64,000 nucleotides of DNA. It comes from Rhyacichthys aspro (taxonomy: Eukaryota > Chordata > Actinopteri > Gobiiformes > Rhyacichthyidae). The stretch is taken from positions 17,435,207-17,499,206 of the forward strand of contig CM072152.1 in assembly GCA_036850595.1 (NCBI GenBank), written 5' to 3'. The position numbers and the translations under genes were made by a program. The notes beneath the pieces were generated by a model. It was not told the origin of the DNA. It made no database searches and saw only the letters and a program-made list of their open reading frames with translations. This document shows positions 13,101-26,530 of this stretch, piece after piece (the first letter of the stretch is position 1; every line of letters starts with the position of its first letter).

Positions 13101-16100
13101 TCAAATTAACATATAACAGAAAAACAACTATAACTGTAATAACTGTAATTTTGTTTTTACATTGGTAAAGCACTAATGTAAAGGAAGTGATCAGTTTCTT
13201 ACAAGTAACAAAGTAACAACACAGTTTTGGGATAGTTGAAGGATAATGGGAATTCTGTAGTTTAAAACAGACGTGTGCTTGTCAGAGTGTTCAGGCTCAG
13301 CTCAGTGGCTTCTGGGTCAATGTAGCACTGCTGTGGGGCCAGCTTTAAGAGCATATTTCGAGACCAAAGTCCTACCTCTCCAGCTGCATTCACACTTACT
13401 GTCATCTACTCAAGGCAATATACAGGTATGCCATACAACATTAAATGCCATCATAAGAGCCACATATTTGCAAAAGAGAACTGTTTGACAGAATATTTTC
13501 GCAGTGTTTAGAACTTTAGTTAAATTGTTAAATAGTATGTACCCTCAAAGGTGTGCAGCCATGTCTGTTGTTACCCCAAAAACAAAATGTGCTCTTTCCA
13601 TAGACACCTTGAGATAAAGTGCTATGTATGTTCTTGAATTGTCTATAATGTGTACTGTGACATATGCATGTGGCTGTAACAATGTGTCATGACAGAAAGA
13701 TGCTTTATCTCAGTGTTTAGGTTAGTGCAAAGAACCGGATGCATACAGTACCTTGTATATTCTCCCTTTCTCGCTGCCAACTAAAAAGAGATAGTCAATC
13801 TGTTTATGGAAGTCGAATGATGTGAGACAAGCTGTAAACAAGAGGAAAAACATAAGACAAAACATTTACTTTGTGCATTACATTTATAAAATTATAAGTA
13901 ATGTGTACCATTGATAGCTTCCTCTTCAGAGACATTAACAGACAATCTGATGATGTCTGTGAACACCAACTCATTCTGCAAGAAACAAACAAAACTTGAT
14001 TTAGTTCCTTTACAAACACCAACTGCATTTGTTTGATAGTGAACAAATACAAAGCTAAAGCCAAGATCTTCTTAACACTTTCTATGTAAGAGAAGCACGT
14101 CGCCATTAAAAGTTTGGATCTAAGACACTGCCTGGTAGGATACAACAATTATAACACTTGTCTGGTGGTTCAGAGAATACTTTACAACTATACTGTTAAA
14201 CCATAAATGATGAGGTAACATTGAATCAATATATTGTATTTCCTTGGCTTACCTTGACGAGAGTCCAGCACACAACTCTCCCATCAGATGAAACAGAAAA
14301 AAAATTGTGGTTGTTGTCCATGTCATCATTTTGCCAACGCACCTGAATCAAAAGCAGAAAAAACATGTATTAATTTGTAATTTATATTAAAAAATGAAAG
14401 TTCACTGAGTTCACAAAATGTTGCTTGAAGAAAAGCAAAAGTGAACAGTACTGAATTCTTTCCCTTGCCCCTGAAACCCACCTGCCACACAGGACCAGTA
14501 TGCTTGCCAGTCTTAGCTGTACTCTTATATACAGGCTCTGTTCCCTTTTCCTTCAAATTATAGACTGCCACGCAGCCATCGTAGAAGCCCACTGCCACCA
14601 GGTGGGACCGCTGCTGATGGATGTCAAGGCACAAGATGCCAGATTTAGTAGGATAGATATACTCTGGGAAGGAAGGGTTCTTCAGGGAATAGAAAAGAAG
14701 CATACCACGTCCCTGTTTACTGAAGGTATCTGGTCAGGGAGGGAAAAGGATATGGACCCAAATGAGTAATTAAACTGTCAACAATTGTTTTTGCTTCAAT
14801 CTGTCTTACTTACATGAACCCATTCCTACAGCAAAAAGATCAGGATATTTTTTATTCCTGAGGACGATAAAAGCACAGCATTATCAGTGTAAAACCAGAA
14901 TTTTTGATAATGAAGTTAAGTCAGTGCAACATTGTTTATGATGTTACTGCAGGGCATTGTGGAGTTGTTAAGCAAACTAACCAGCAGAGGGCAGTGACAG
15001 ACAGTTTTTTGGCTTTGTCATATTGAAACTTCCATAAAGGGAGCAAGGTGCCTTCCTGTCGTCCTTCATCAGCGGGATCCTCAAAGTATTTGAAATCTTA
15101 AACATACAATAGGAAATGCAGAAACATTTACTTAAACAACCAATTGTTCCTGTTCATTTCTGATTGTTAGGACAAACCTTGTAGTATGGCATCGAATGTA
15201 TTCTGATTGACCATGCGTTCCAATATTTTGGCTGCCTTGGCCACTTTGTTGAGGTCATCAACCTGTAAATAAAAAATAGTTTATTGATACTGAGGTGATT
15301 TATTGGTTATATCAACAAAAACACAAAACAAGTTAAAGGTAAAAAAGAAAGAGTTTGCACCTGAGTATCTGTCATCATTAACTTCTTCTTGGTTATGTCG
15401 TTCTCCTTCTTAGATGGAATTGTTTTTTGCTTCTCTTTGTTTCTTTCTTGCTTTTCCAGCTCTTTCACATATGCATCATATATCTCCCACTGCAATAAAT
15501 GTTACCATTGTCATATCATCACTGTCAAATATATGCTGCAAGCAATAAAAAACAAACACATGCAACAAAACAAAAACACATAGTTTAGAATGAATAAAAA
15601 ACCTGATTAGCAGTGTCAGAGAAGGTACTGCGCGGAGGAGGTTCAGTTTGGCTACACCTCTCCTGAAAGAAGGACATTGAGACAATTACACATTTGAACA
15701 TTTTTCTTCATCAGGTTTCTTTAGGAGATTTTGGTGGTACCCTGAGAGGGTTGTTTAGAGTCTGAGAGGCTCTCTCACTGAAGTTAAACTGGTTGGTAAG
15801 TTTAGGTTCCTTTTTATCAATTTTGGAGGCAACACTGTCTGGTCTGTCCTCCTCTCCTCCATCCTCTCCATCCTCCACTGGAGTAGCCTGTAAAAAAATA
15901 CATGAACACAACACACTTGTATGGCTTGAGCTGTGATCTGTCAATTGTGATTATGTGCATTATTTAAAAAATAAACTATTCAGAAACCACAAGACTAGCT
16001 TTAAATGAGCATGAGGAAATGCATTACCGGAGTTTCTGGTTTCTCCTCCTCATGTTCCCCTCCAGTGTCGACCACTGCTGCATAAATATAAAATAAAACA

Positions 16101-17569
16101 GAAATATTCTGAAAGTAAATATAAAGCTTTTTCTTGTAACACTTAGACATTTCAAATACATAACTTCAGCAAATTCAGAAATTCTGAGACACAAGTGACC
16201 CCTTGTGGTGCAATACACATATTACAGCAGAAAAACCGCCCAGAATATTAGAGCAGCACTTGTTAGGAACTACCTTTAAGAAGACCCTCTTTGGCCCTAA
16301 GTCTTCGAGCCTCATCAGAATCTTGATGCAGGAGACTGCCATCCAAAACAAAATGAACAGCCAGCTGATCCACAGTTATGGGCTTGTATGAGCGCTCCTG
16401 TGAAGCACATGCATCGTGAACGTTATTTTGATGTTATAAGGTACGTTTAATTTACTGTTTGTTTGACTCTAATGTCAGAATATGATAAGAAAAGGCTCGA
16501 CATGAGTGCATCACCTTAAAGCTGTAGCGTACAATATTGTCAGGTGCATGTGGATTGTTTGCAGTCAGGATCCTTGTGATTTCCTCCTTTAGTTCCTATT
16601 GTCATTATCAAACAAAAAGAGACAGTGTGGTTTGTAGTCGGTTAAACTGATTGCAAAGACAATAAGCAAAGGGTTAATTAGTCAGATTAACAGTTTTTAA
16701 GAATCACTCTTCACTTACAGCTTCAGTAAGCTCCTGCTGGTATGTTGGTTTCAAAGCTGCAGTACCCTGAGTGAGCTCATCACCTGGGTCAGCCATCTCC
16801 GCCCCATCCTGAAAAGAGATACAAAGATAATAATATCTATGGAAATATTAAATATAGGCCTTTATACACCACTAGTAACTTTTGTATGTCAATATGTGCA
16901 TGCATAAACAGGAATATTAAATTATTTAGTTATTAGCAAAATAATTCAACAGGTTGTTTCAACTGTTCTGCATTAACTACATGAAAACTGGAGCCTAACT
17001 TTTGACATAGACATTTTATGTAGGTTTATAGCTGGTAAAAAATCTGCATCTGCACTGCACCTGTCTCTATGATGCGTGTAGTTTTAATGACCTATAACAC
17101 TATTTTGTGTGTGTGTGTTTTTTTTTACATCCCTTTTGATTATTCATTGAGACTTAAACGTGGATATTATAGTATTTTGAAATGGTCTAGCCCCATTTGG
17201 GACCAATCAAATATGACTATATTACATAGAAGATAAATAATTTTTAACATGTACTGAAGATAGATGTTGCCTGTTTCGTAAATGCAGAAGTATATTGCTT
17301 TTCGCTTCGCCTCGGTTTGTAACGACAGATCTGTTTTCTCACGATTCACTTTTACTCACCCTTTTTTTGGCTCCTTTCGCGGCATTTCCCTTTGGGTTGT
17401 TCAAGCTCTGTTGATAAACCAACATAAACATATCTTAGGGTGTCAAAAGGTTAACTTTAATATCTATTTTAACGTTGACATAAGTAAACATACAGTTTTC
17501 AGATCCAATTAACTTTTCTGACCTTACCTTTCTCGAAACAGCTGTTACGGCGGCGTTTGACAAAGGCAT
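7119..17569 (-). CDS. dnai1: Dynein axonemal intermediate chain 1 (outer dynein arm)
   Basis: Twenty coding exons on the minus strand, in transcript order: 17569-17528, 17407-17360, 16808-16719, 16595-16515, 16397-16274, 16077-16028, 15887-15741, 15662-15603, 15489-15361, 15262-15178, 15096-14982, 14857-14814, 14729-14482, 14342-14253, 13975-13909, 13831-13752, 13046-12898, 11622-11523, 9517-9338, 7220-7119. All introns are GT-AG and the joined frame is open for 676 residues (human 699). Diagnostic stretches are ELKEEITRILTANNPHAP, LTNQFNFSERASQT (about residues 175-188), WEIYDAYVKELEKQE, and WD-repeat blades from about residue 320 (MSCSSDWTVKIWDHTIK, GDVAWAPYSSTVFAAVT, IIVVGDDRG, LSPNLRK). 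In the family this chain pairs with DNAI2 in the cytoplasm and docks outer arms onto motile cilia and sperm tails; human loss causes primary ciliary dyskinesia. A short stretch before exon 16 is missing compared with human. An X-box upstream suggests RFX/FOXJ1 control. Larger introns (about 2 kb) surround exon 19. Confidence 0.96.
9518..11522 (-). other. DNAI1 intron 18 with hairpin repeat
   Basis: One of the two largest DNAI1 introns, lying between the WD-repeat exons. It contains a perfect 18-bp inverted repeat (10672-10718). I see no nested gene. Short open frames at 10986-11273 and 11018-11221 lack splice or family signals. Confidence 0.6.
10672..10718. repeat. Perfect 18-bp inverted repeat (hairpin)
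   Basis: Arms AGCACATCATTAAAATAA (10672-10689) and its exact reverse complement (10701-10718) are separated by an 11-nt spacer. The AT-rich arms suggest a MITE remnant or palindromic insertion rather than a known miRNA. It lies inside DNAI1 intron 18. Confidence 0.75.
16074..16080 (-). promoter_or_regulatory. dnai1: NAGNAG tandem splice acceptor, DNAI1 exon 6
   Basis: On the minus strand the acceptor reads ATGCAGCAG before TGGTCG, so splicing after either CAG keeps the frame and adds or drops one residue in the acidic linker. Both products are in frame with exon 5 (phase 1). Confidence 0.55.
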
Positions 17570-18542
17570 TTCTGTTTTGTTTATTATCCCAAATACATTG
17601 ATTTTATTGTCATGTGGAGTAAAAATATAAAGTAGCTAACTAACTACGTAAAGCTAGTGGAACAGCTACCTGCTTCTGCTTCTGCTGTATTCAAGTTGCC
17701 AAGACAACCAGGGTTGCCAGAACAGTACGGCAGTTTCCAGCCCCATTACAGCTCTAAATCTGGCAAGTGGGAAAATTTACAGTTTCTGTATCATAATGAC
17801 AAACAAATAGCCACTATTTCTACTTTTACATCCCTCTTACAGTCCTCTCATAGTAGTCTAGGGTAATCTACTTTGGGCAATGTTTAAAAAAATATAAAAT
17901 ATTAAAAAATATTTTAGATCAGAAAAAGTAGCTGTAAAAATTTCCTTCATCATCAGGATGAACACACTATAATATAAGACAACACATTAGAAAATGAAAT
18001 AGTATTTTAATAATATGTGTTGCCAAACGGAGGGATCGGTCATTGAAATAGTAGTAAATATTTACACTTTATTATAGAAAGGTAACTATTCTCAGAATAC
18101 TGTAATGTTTAACATTAAAATGAAACATTATTGTCATCACACTGACGCAAACCAAGACATGACAAATTTAAGTTAGTGGACTGTAAGAGTTGTTGTCATG
18201 TAATCTTGTGACTTCGTAAATGTCCTGTATAGTGAGACAGTCACCCTTGTACTGTCTATAATCACCACACAGTCACATTCAATAAATGGATTTGCTTCAC
18301 TACGCATTTCAAAGCGAGCTCTCCTCTGATTGGAGGACTTCCTCATGAATATTCCACAGACCCGGAAGTGGGGCGGTACTCCTGCTTTAGCTGTCGAGTC
18401 ACCTCTGTCAGGATGGAGGAAAGCGAGCTGCTATTATGCTAAATAACCGCTATCTCGACAATCGAGCATTACAAATCGAAAAATTAGACAAAAGTTCACC
18501 TTTACTGTTTGTGGTTCGTCGTTTCAATAGCGCTTTGCAAAT
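17570..18542. promoter_or_regulatory. Head-to-head promoter region between DNAI1 and FAM219A
   Basis: About 1 kb separates the divergent start codons. The DNAI1 side carries the X-box. The FAM219A side has an inverted CCAAT (ATTGG at 18329), an ETS-type CCGGAAGTG at 18362-18370 and an adjoining GC box (GGGGCGG, 18370-18376), then a CpG-containing probable 5′UTR. The middle (17870-18290) is AT-rich, which suggests two promoters rather than one shared core. Confidence 0.6.
17695..17708. promoter_or_regulatory. X-box (RFX-binding) motif of the DNAI1 promoter
   Basis: GTTGCCAAGACAAC is a near-perfect palindromic X-box: two RFX half-sites, GTTGCC and GACAAC, with a 2-nt spacer. It is about 126 bp upstream of the DNAI1 start codon. 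A further half-site, GGTTGCC, follows at about 17711. RFX factors with FOXJ1 drive ciliary genes through such sites. Confidence 0.8.
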
Positions 18543-21500
18543 ATGATGGAAGAAATCGACAGGTTCCAAGTGCCTCCAGTCAACGGGGAGACGCAGCCTT
18601 TGGTAAGGAAAACAAGTCCAAAACCTTTTTTATGCAAATGTTACCACTGAATGCAAACGGTGTTATTGTTGTCTGGGCTGTGTGTTGTGACAGCTGGGTC
18701 ACCCCCACTGCATGAAAGCTAAGCGATAGCACGGTTGGGGCTGGGTGTAGAGCCTTAGCACTATGGATCATCTACAGACAGGGGGATTGCGGCTATCAGC
18801 AGCAGCATCATTAAAGGAAACACGCAAGAATATGAGAGTTCCCCTGCGCATTTGACGTACATATCGTTTAGTCACCTCTCTATGCGCTTGTTCAGACCAG
18901 TAACCAGTGTGAGTTTTTACCTTTCGTCATTTAATGACGTGGTATTTGGGCTGAGATGCTCACATATGAACAAGAGCCTTGTCACCGAACCAATGGCCTA
19001 CGACACACTGCCACAAAAACATCGTTGAAGAAATGATAGACCTGCAGTTATTTTATTAAAATCTGTTCAGTCTGTTCAGTTTGAGAGTGGAATACAAAGT
19101 AATGAAATGAAGACAGGACTTGTGACCTCCAAAAACCAATCAACCAGCTGTTCACCTCTGGGCAAGCGTCATGCTTATATGAGGGACTGCTTCCAGGCTC
19201 CAATAAGGCACACCATCAACTGTCCTGTCAACTGTTAGCCTAAAACAGAGCACAGCTCAGAACAGAGCAGCATTTGATAAATAGCCCCAAAAATTAGCTA
19301 TTTTCTTCCAACTTTAAAATGGTGAGCACCTTCATGCTTTCTGTGTGTTTTCATCCTTTGCTTTGGAAAATGTCATATAAATCAAGCATTATTATTGCTC
19401 ATTATTGCTGCTAAGGGGTCAGTATTCGTTTTTTTTTGTCTGTGTGTGTCTGTGTTGTTTTTCTGTATTGCAATTCCTAAACGAAATAAGTCGAGTTACC
19501 TCTTAAATAATTGAAATTGAATGCATAGATCATAATTTAGGCCATTGTCATGTGGCTAGGAAGCACACAGTCACATGATCTATCTGCTGTGGCTGTTATT
19601 GGCCAGTTGAAGGCCATAATGTCTAATCCCACCAGTGGCTCTATGTCTGTGCTGTGTCAGCAACATTGTGGCTCTTCATCAGAGGCAGTAAATGAGTCGC
19701 AGACAGGAGGACAGACTGATAAAACTGGTATACAGAGGTCATTTAATTTCTGTCAGTTTGTGCCTGTGTGTGTTTGCACACTCGTGAACTCTAGATGAAG
19801 GTCATAATGACAGGTTGTGTTTTACTGAGATAAAATCAATGTCTCAACAAAAAGCTTGTAGATAATGTTTTACTGATCTGTTTGAAATGAGAATGCATAG
19901 TTTATGAACTATTTGTTTACAGTTTTTGTAATTGCACCACAGACAGATCTTAATTACTGAAAATAATATTAATTATGATAATAATTGTTGTATGGTATGT
20001 ATAGGCGGCAAATACATGCTGTCACAGAATACACTTTAATCCAGATTTTGTTTTATTCAGAACAAACTTTCAAATGATCTTTTGATGATATAGACTCATG
20101 TCATCATTATTTTATAATAGAAAGATAGCATAAATTAAGATCTGACTAAGTCTATTGATCTGAGGGAAGGGCTTGTAAAAGAACAGTTGGAGCTCATGTT
20201 GGTGTAGCTTCAGTGGGAGGACATCATCTGTGCTTCGCTTTCCTATCTCCTACTTGAATGGGCAGCTTCTCCTGTGGTGTTGTAGCTGTCATTAATCATT
20301 GTAGCTAGGCTTTAGTTTCAGATGAGTTCTCTTCTCAAAGAAAGGCTGTATGAACCTGCACTGCATCTACATGTAAAAGTATTGCATTTTGCTTTGAGTT
20401 AGTAGCCAATTTTAGTAGCAGTTTGATTTAAGACATGATAAACCTATGTAATTGGCCTAAATTCAAAGATTCATTCTGAATATAGATGTACTGGTAATCC
20501 TGAACACAAAAGTCAGATATGCTTCAATGTACTGTATTGACAACTCCCAGGCCCTGCACTTTAATGTTGATCCTCAGTTGCAGTGTGAGCATGATGGAAG
20601 ACTTAAACTGCAGTATTTATAATATCCTGTATAATTATCCTTTAAACTCACAGCTATTATTAGGAGATAATAGAGCATTATTTAAAGCCAAATGCCTGCT
20701 AGCCTCTATCCATGTGGCCTGTAAGTGCAACAAGGAGAGGCCTGTAGGCTAGACATAACGTTCTACTGTCAGCTGAGCAGGCCGTGCAACGCCCAGTCCC
20801 CCTCTTTCAGTGTGGGCAAACTGCTCCTCTAACAGCAGCCCCCTCTGTTCTCCCAGGGCCCCCCTCCCCATCCCATCGCTGCTCACACATAAAAGACACA
20901 GAGCCAACGTCACAGGCAGAACACTCAAGACTATTGATGCTGCAAAACAGGCAGGTAGTAGTCTATAGGCTACAGAAATCTCACCAGGGTATTGTATGAG
21001 AACAAGCTGCGAAAAAAGGCCGAGGTTTTCTGCAAGCTTGTGCAAGAAATTTGTCTGTGAACAGTGCTGACATGTAGTCCCCATAACTCCACAATTTTAG
21101 GTACAAGTTTTGCAGTTTACTACTACCTAATTGAGTCTGACTTTTAGCACTGTGTAATGACTAACTGAGCACACACAACTTCAGCCCATACTTGACAAGA
21201 CCTGAATAAAATAAGCAGTGTAGAGTATACTAGTAAGTTTTTCATTTAGTGCAATAATGATATTATCAATGTTAAAATAAAGCTTATGTGTTTCATTACA
21301 GGATCCTGCAGCTTCGTCCACCTCAGAGGCTAATAACGACACTAAGGGAGAGACTGTGGCCATGAACTACAAGCCGTCACCACTGCAAGTTCAAATTGGT
21401 ATTACCCTCACCACATTCAATATCTTTGTCAGAATCTGAAGTAAGAGCAGCAGCATTATATACTGAAATGCTGCATTGTTCCACTTTCACACAAGTTTCA

Positions 21501-24357
21501 AAGTGTACCTTTAAGTAACATTCTCTCTTACAGTAGTGATTTTTTTGGCAGTAAGATGCATCTGAATATTTCCAATTGGGCTTCTGATTTCTCTCCTACT
21601 CATTTTTATTCAATCCTTGGGGTACTGTTTACAAAGTTTTCAGAAATAAATATTACCTCCCAAAACCCTGCAGTCAATATTTTAAAAAGTGCAAAGAGTT
21701 CAAAAAATATTTATTTAAAACCCTTCAATAGCCTGCTTTCCATTTTAAACACGTTTCTATTGAAATTCTTTTTATGGTCAGTAGTTTGAAAGCTGTTTAC
21801 TGATTCTCTTATATGTTGTGGTTGCTCAGAGAAACAGCGGGACCTTGCCAGGAAGGGCTCAGTGAAGAATGGCACTGTGGGAAGTCCTGTCAATCAACAA
21901 CCCAAGAAGAATGCTAGGACAAGGTACAGTTTCCACTTTTGCGTTGTTACTCAAATTCAGCCACAAATAGATTCACAAAGTGTTTGCAAATTCAAATAGA
22001 CAAATCTTCTCATCAAGTTAAATGTAAAACAGCTAGTCTACAATAAAATCTTTTAAGAAGGCAAATTTGTTGTTTGAGGTTGAATGCTGATAACAGAATC
22101 AAAGGACTAGGCCGAACCCACACTACTGACTATTGGCTCATCTGTCTAATCCCACTGACTGCTGGATTAGTGGAGAAATAAGAAAGGCCAGCAACTGGTC
22201 TGGGCCCACAGTCTCTGAGGCACAAAGATAGTCTTACACATACAGTGTGGAGCCTACAAATTAGTTTTGATTTATTCTTGTTTCACACATAAGCTCACTG
22301 ACCAGTCAATTTGTTTCAATTAAACTATTCTGAAGGTGTCCAAAGTGTCCTTGTGCTTTTCCTCAGATTGGTGGTGCCAAACAAAGGTTATTCCTCCTTA
22401 GACCAGAGCCCGGATGAGAAGCCTCTTGTAGCGCTGGACACTGACAGGTATGTACAACAGTAACACAAAATGAAAATTTTCAAATCAGATGCCATCTCCA
22501 AAACAACGGCAAAATTATAAGTTGCAGTTTGGTAGGGCTCATTTACTAGGTCCATTTCCAATAATCCACATCGCAACTAATACAGCTTTTAGCTGAAGGA
22601 GATCCTAAAAAGGAGCAAAGCCTCTGCTCCCTCCAGGCTGCGGATTAGTAGATAGTGCGGTAAGGATTTGGACAGGGAAAAGCAGCTCAGAGGGAGCACT
22701 GGCTCCCACTCTGTACCAGCAGGTCCATGTTTGTCCCAGATGAGTCCCACCCTTTGTGCCCTGTGTCTGCTGTGACATGCTGGAAACGGTCTGGTGTGAA
22801 ATCACCCCTCTGGAAGCCAACCAATCTGACATCATTTTTTGCATCATTTACTCGCTCTGACTCACAGTGGGATGCCTTTTTGTTTATTGTGTAGATTTTA
22901 GAATCACGCCCACAGCCTTTGCACAATGTCCCCTTGTTGTTTTAGTCAGAAAAAAAAAAGTGATTCTTCCTACAAATGCCCAGATAATAATAATTATAAA
23001 TAAATATAGCTGCTATCTAATGGAAGTGTTAAATAATTGTACACGTCATGTTAAACCCACTGATAGACACAAAGATTAACCAGCAAAATAATGAAACTAA
23101 TGTTTAGGTTTGTGTCTGTATGCAATAAATAAGCAAATAAGCTTAGTTTGATAAGATTAGACTTTTAAGACCCTTATTTTACAAGGACTTGTCAAAACTG
23201 GTTATTCCTCTTGTGTTTTTCAGTGACGATGACTTTGACATGTCCAGATACTCCTCTTCAGGATACTCCTCAGCCGAGGTGAGATGTCTGAGGGACCAGG
23301 TATCTATACACACGTTTTACTTTAGTTCAAACAGTGTCACCCTGTGAGCTGCATCATGTGGTGCACCCACCGACATCATCACGTGTTCACCCACCCCCAT
23401 AGCCCCATCATATCCAGGTATATGTGCACGGTTTAATACAAATACATACTGGCTTCACCCCAATCACTTAGTGTCACAGATCTTTTCCAATGATTCATGT
23501 TATTCATATTGTCCTCATAGAGCAGTAATTTGTTTGATGTTACCAATAGACAGTAGCGGAATGAGGAACCAGTGGGGTGACTACATTTGGGCATTATCTC
23601 ATTTCTCTTACACTTTTCAGAAGTATCACTCAAATTTGAAGATGAGTAAAGTAAAATAAAGATAAGATTAAATTAAAAGAGGACTATTTTAAAATGGCTC
23701 TTACAATTATCAGTTGTGGTTATCCAGACCCTCAAAAACAGACAAGTTAAACTGAATTGCTGGTGATCAACAGTCAATCAACAGTTTGATCTAAACCAGA
23801 CATAAATCGTTGTTGATAGAGCTACAAAACAACAAAAGACATGTTTAGCTGGTTAACCGCGAGTTACTGTACCCTGCCTCATGCCCAAAGCAGTTGTGAT
23901 TGGCTTCAACCCCCATAACATGATAAGCCGTATATAACTGATGTTTTACGTTTACTTTGTGTAGCAAACATTATCTGACAAGAATCACCTTCTTAGTTAT
24001 GTCATGGTTTATTGGTCCAGTATTCCTCTACTCTCTATTGTGTTGCCTTTTGCCTCACTTCATTACGACCAGCAATTAAGTCATTTCTGTTCATTTTTTT
24101 GCCCTTTTTTTGGATTAAAATATTTCACAGACAATAATATTTCTAACATTGGGATTATTACGCAATAATCTGCTAAAATACTTCATGTGCTTCTACAGCA
24201 AATCAACCAAGACCTGAACATCCAGCTCCTGAAGGATGGGTACCGCCTCGATGAGATCCCAGATGATGAAGACCTGGATCTGATCCCCCCTAAAGCAGTA
24301 AACCCGACGTGCATGTGCTGCCAGTCTGCTCCATCCACAGCTTGTCAAATCCAGTAG
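18543..24357 (+). CDS. fam219a: FAM219A
   Basis: Six coding exons: 18543-18602, 21302-21398, 21830-21923, 22367-22447, 23224-23278, 24199-24357. All introns are GT-AG and the joined frame is 181 residues, close to human. It begins MMEEIDRFQVP, and continues with MNYKPSPLQVQIEKQR, ARKGSVKNGTVGSPVNQQPK, LVVPNKGYSSLDQSPDEKP, a serine/acidic stretch (DTDSDDDFDMSRYSSS), and the very conserved tail LNIQLLKDGYRLDEIPDDE and NPTCMCCQS. These match human FAM219A nearly end to end. The family's molecular function is unknown; the protein looks largely disordered with likely phosphorylation sites and a short cysteine motif near the C-terminus. The start is one of two adjacent ATGs. Intron 1 is the largest at about 2.7 kb. 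Orientation relative to DNAI1 is the same as in human. Confidence 0.95.
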
Positions 24358-26530
24358 CACCCCTTCCCTTAAGAGTCAACCCTCCTCTTTCCCACTTGCA
24401 CTGTGGCCAACTTTCCCTAAAACTTGTGGCACGGAGGAGTCGCTTTGAAAAACTATCCAGTGGCAATGGCACAAAGGGAATAAAGGGTTTTTGATTTTAT
24501 GGCAAGGAAATAGATCAAACCTGGAAAGAAAAGGGTCGATGTGTACAGTATCAGTGCACGTTCCTCCTATGGTAGGATCTGTGCATTGTCTCCTGCATTA
24601 TTGGTTTAGCTTGGACTCAAAGGCAAAAACATTACCTCTAAGGAAAACACTTCCTTTTAGTTCTTTTATTTTACCTTGTTGTGGATTTTTTTTTTTTGGT
24701 TTAAAAGGACCGTGCAAAACTGTGGATGAACAACAAATGCTGTGACGGGAACTAACAGTAGTGCTGATGACATTACTGCAGCAGTGCACCATGCCTGGGA
24801 TCTATTGCTTCTGCAGGTGTTTTATTGATTCAGCCGGTCAAATCCAATAAGAAAAGGGGTTGGGAGTCTGTACCTTTTGTAGAGGCCATTTCTTTCTGCT
24901 TTGTCTTCCTGTCTGTATATACTGTATGTGAATCCCATTATGTCCTGGAACGTAGTGCTAAAATGTCAAGCAGCTTATAACTTTGAAACTCTGCAGTCCT
25001 AGTTTTTTTTTTTAAATGAATGTGTGTCTGTTACACTAAAGTTGCACAACTGTTTCATATTCAGTTACAAGAAACTATAGTTTTGCATGTTGCCTGTTGT
25101 AACACTTTCCTAATGGCCAGCCTGTGCAGATCTAATTTCTGAGTTTTTCAGACATCAGACAAGGTTTACCTGTACTGTAATTTCAGTAGCCACAGTGATT
25201 AGAAATAATGACTAAACAGCTCATGAGTTACTGCGCACGTCCTTTGTGTTAGTGCTGACGAGAAGCTGATAGTCTACGGTCTTCGTCACTATGGGAAATT
25301 GCACAATCCGGGTCATGTTCTTGGTGATACACTGAGAGGTTTTAAAGGTGATTTATTTCTGCCTGAATAAGAATGAACCTGGATTATTTTAACATGCTGT
25401 CTCGCATATCACTTAATGTATGAGATGCTTTTTTTTTCTTCTTAAAAATCTTGTGATTTTGTTTTGAGGAACAAACTCATCTGATATGATGATGCTAATT
25501 GTATGTGGCACCTAATATTTATGACATTGAATAAGGCATAGACCTTGCAGTTAAAATACTAAATGCTTTTGTTGTTGCACGAAACCTACTTTGAGTAATA
25601 GGAGTGAAAACTGTTCTTGTAAGGATCTCAAATAGTGTGTGATCTAAAAAATATGGAATAAGGTATCAAATAGTCTGTTGAAGAGTATAAACTAAGGAGC
25701 TGTATCCCCAAGGTTTTAGGATACTGTCATTCTACAACACTAAACATGCATTATGTAAAAGTGAATCCGAATCATTATGTTATTGAACATTATGTTTCAT
25801 TAAATTTATGAAGTCCAAAAGGCATGAAGCAAAACAAAAACTTAGTTCATAAATGTGTGCAATTTATGAAGAATGACAAACAAGCTGTCCTTGTTTATTG
25901 GAACAACACAAATTTGAGGTTTGATGAAGCAAGTGCTTGTGCAGTTTAGTTACTCAATAAATGATACTTTTTGAGCAGCACTACACCACTTTTTGAAAGT
26001 AGAAAGCAAAATGTCATGACTGGATCAATCAAACATCATTTGTTAAGCCTGTGGGAAGGAAGCTCCAAGTACATAAGCTTACTTTTTTGTTTTTGCAAAT
26101 AAGGTGCCAAGTGTGTAGATGCTTAAATATCTCACATGAAATTAGAGGGTGACATGAACAATGTAGGTGCCATTTTAGTGTCACATTTCCTCATTTTTTT
26201 CTCAAATGCAGCTCTGAGCAGAGACGACTGATGATAAATGAGACTTAAGGTTTGACACTCATCTCATGACCAGTAAAATCACACTGAGGTTGGAGCTCCA
26301 TTTACACATTGAGTTTACATTTTAAAGTAATGTATATTAACAAATAAGTTTATTTGCAGTTGTGTGTTTTTAATTTATTTCTCAGAATGGGAAATTTTGT
26401 TTGCAGACAGATGCTTTTTATTTGTCAGGTACTTACTATGATGATTGTGAACTGGTTCCATTTAGATATTACCAGTGTTCTGTGTATAGTGCAACATATA
26501 AAAAATAAATGATACATATCTTAACTCTGC
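24358..26530 (+). other. fam219a: FAM219A long 3′UTR
   Basis: About 2.1 kb of AT- and T-rich sequence with no credible coding frame. Canonical AATAAA signals occur at 25956-25961 and 26504-26509, allowing two 3′ ends. The length is plausible for this gene family. Confidence 0.6.
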
